DNA of 22,696 bases from JAHJQQ01 sp041739295 (lineage in GTDB: Bacteria; Pseudomonadota; Gammaproteobacteria; Thiohalobacterales; Thiohalobacteraceae): positions 1 through 22,696 of the forward strand of contig JBGSOE010000397.1 of NCBI GenBank assembly GCA_041739295.1, given 5' to 3'. Below the pieces are notes generated by a model. That model worked only from the letters and a program-made list of their open reading frames with translations. It made no database searches and was not told the origin of the DNA. Positions 22,541 to 22,696 of the stretch are shown here, in pieces; the first letter of the stretch is position 1; each line of letters opens with the position of its first letter. Position numbers and translations under genes: made by a program.

Positions 22541-22696
22541 TCAGCGTTCCAAGAACAGAACTGCATGACCGTCGGGATCGCGCGTCAGAATACCATCCGT
22601 TGCACCAAGCGAATCTTTCGGGAGGGCGACTATGCTATTTGAGATCAGTGTTCCGTTTCCGCTGCGCACGATCCTGGGTATGCTTTCAATATATTT
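22541..22696 (-). CDS. VOC/glyoxalase-family protein, C-terminal fragment (runs off the right edge)
   Basis: The minus-strand frame is open from the window edge to TGA at 22541-22543 and encodes 51 residues. The end, LTRDPDGHAVLFLER, is the typical final strand of vicinal-oxygen-chelate (glyoxalase/bleomycin-resistance) domains, where DPDGH is a hallmark. The metal ligands and most of the domain are outside the window, so the reaction cannot be named. It converges on the LCAT-like gene with only 13 bases between the stops. Confidence 0.7.
   Translation of the reverse strand, partial: KYIESIPRIVRSGNGTLISNSIVALPKDSLGATDGILTRDPDGHAVLFLER

Noticed and set aside
1..22696. CRISPR array, tRNA or rRNA genes, prophage genes
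   Set aside because: No regularly spaced repeats, no cloverleaf-like segments and no phage structural or integrase genes were seen.

Overview
The window reads as a chromosomal stretch of a Gram-negative proteobacterium, probably beta- or gammaproteobacterial. The evidence is a complete outer-membrane lipid-asymmetry (Mla) operon, a Tn21-type mer locus and a bufferin operon. No rRNA or taxonomic marker is present, so a finer placement would be a guess. Gene density is high and most genes lie in tightly coupled operons with ATGA- or GTGA-type overlaps.

Left edge (1-800): the window opens inside the last codons of a Tn3-family transposase. It is followed at once by a 38-bp terminal inverted repeat of Tn21 type (102-139). 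The element sits inside the second gene of a two-gene minus-strand hypothetical operon and has destroyed that gene. Next comes a minus-strand bufferin operon (956-2934): bufA2 metallophore precursor, bufB MNIO maturase and bufC partner, with a probable intrinsic terminator. Beyond a 536-bp gene-free stretch is a membrane-anchored FMN glutamate-synthase-like protein (minus strand).

Centre (5427-11373, plus strand): transaldolase, a YeeE/YedE-like transporter, 6-phosphogluconate dehydrogenase, glucose-6-phosphate dehydrogenase and glucokinase. Together they form a glucose-to-oxidative-pentose-phosphate route, though no 6-phosphogluconolactonase is seen. The octamer ATTGGTCG recurs five times, only in the non-coding gaps of this block, and may be a regulator half-site. 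An Mla phospholipid-transport operon follows (11747-15722) in the order mlaE-F-D-A-C plus a stand-alone cyclic-nucleotide-binding-domain gene. It has no mlaB, and its MlaA has no lipobox. A MITE-like element of about 176 bp (15753-15928) closes this region.

Right part (15926-20947): a mercury region. A divergent merR faces a merC-merA-glutaredoxin-like unit across a textbook mer promoter/operator with a 19-bp spacer. Next to it, on the same strand as merA, is a second MerR-family operon with its own elongated-spacer promoter. It holds a ZntR-like regulator, a CKKC thioredoxin-like protein, a CcdA-like membrane protein whose cysteines are arranged unusually, and a small four-helix membrane protein. 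This is the best candidate here for a poorly described system: a metal-sensing thiol relay or transporter beside mer. The window ends with an LCAT-like lipoprotein and the C-terminus of a VOC-family protein.
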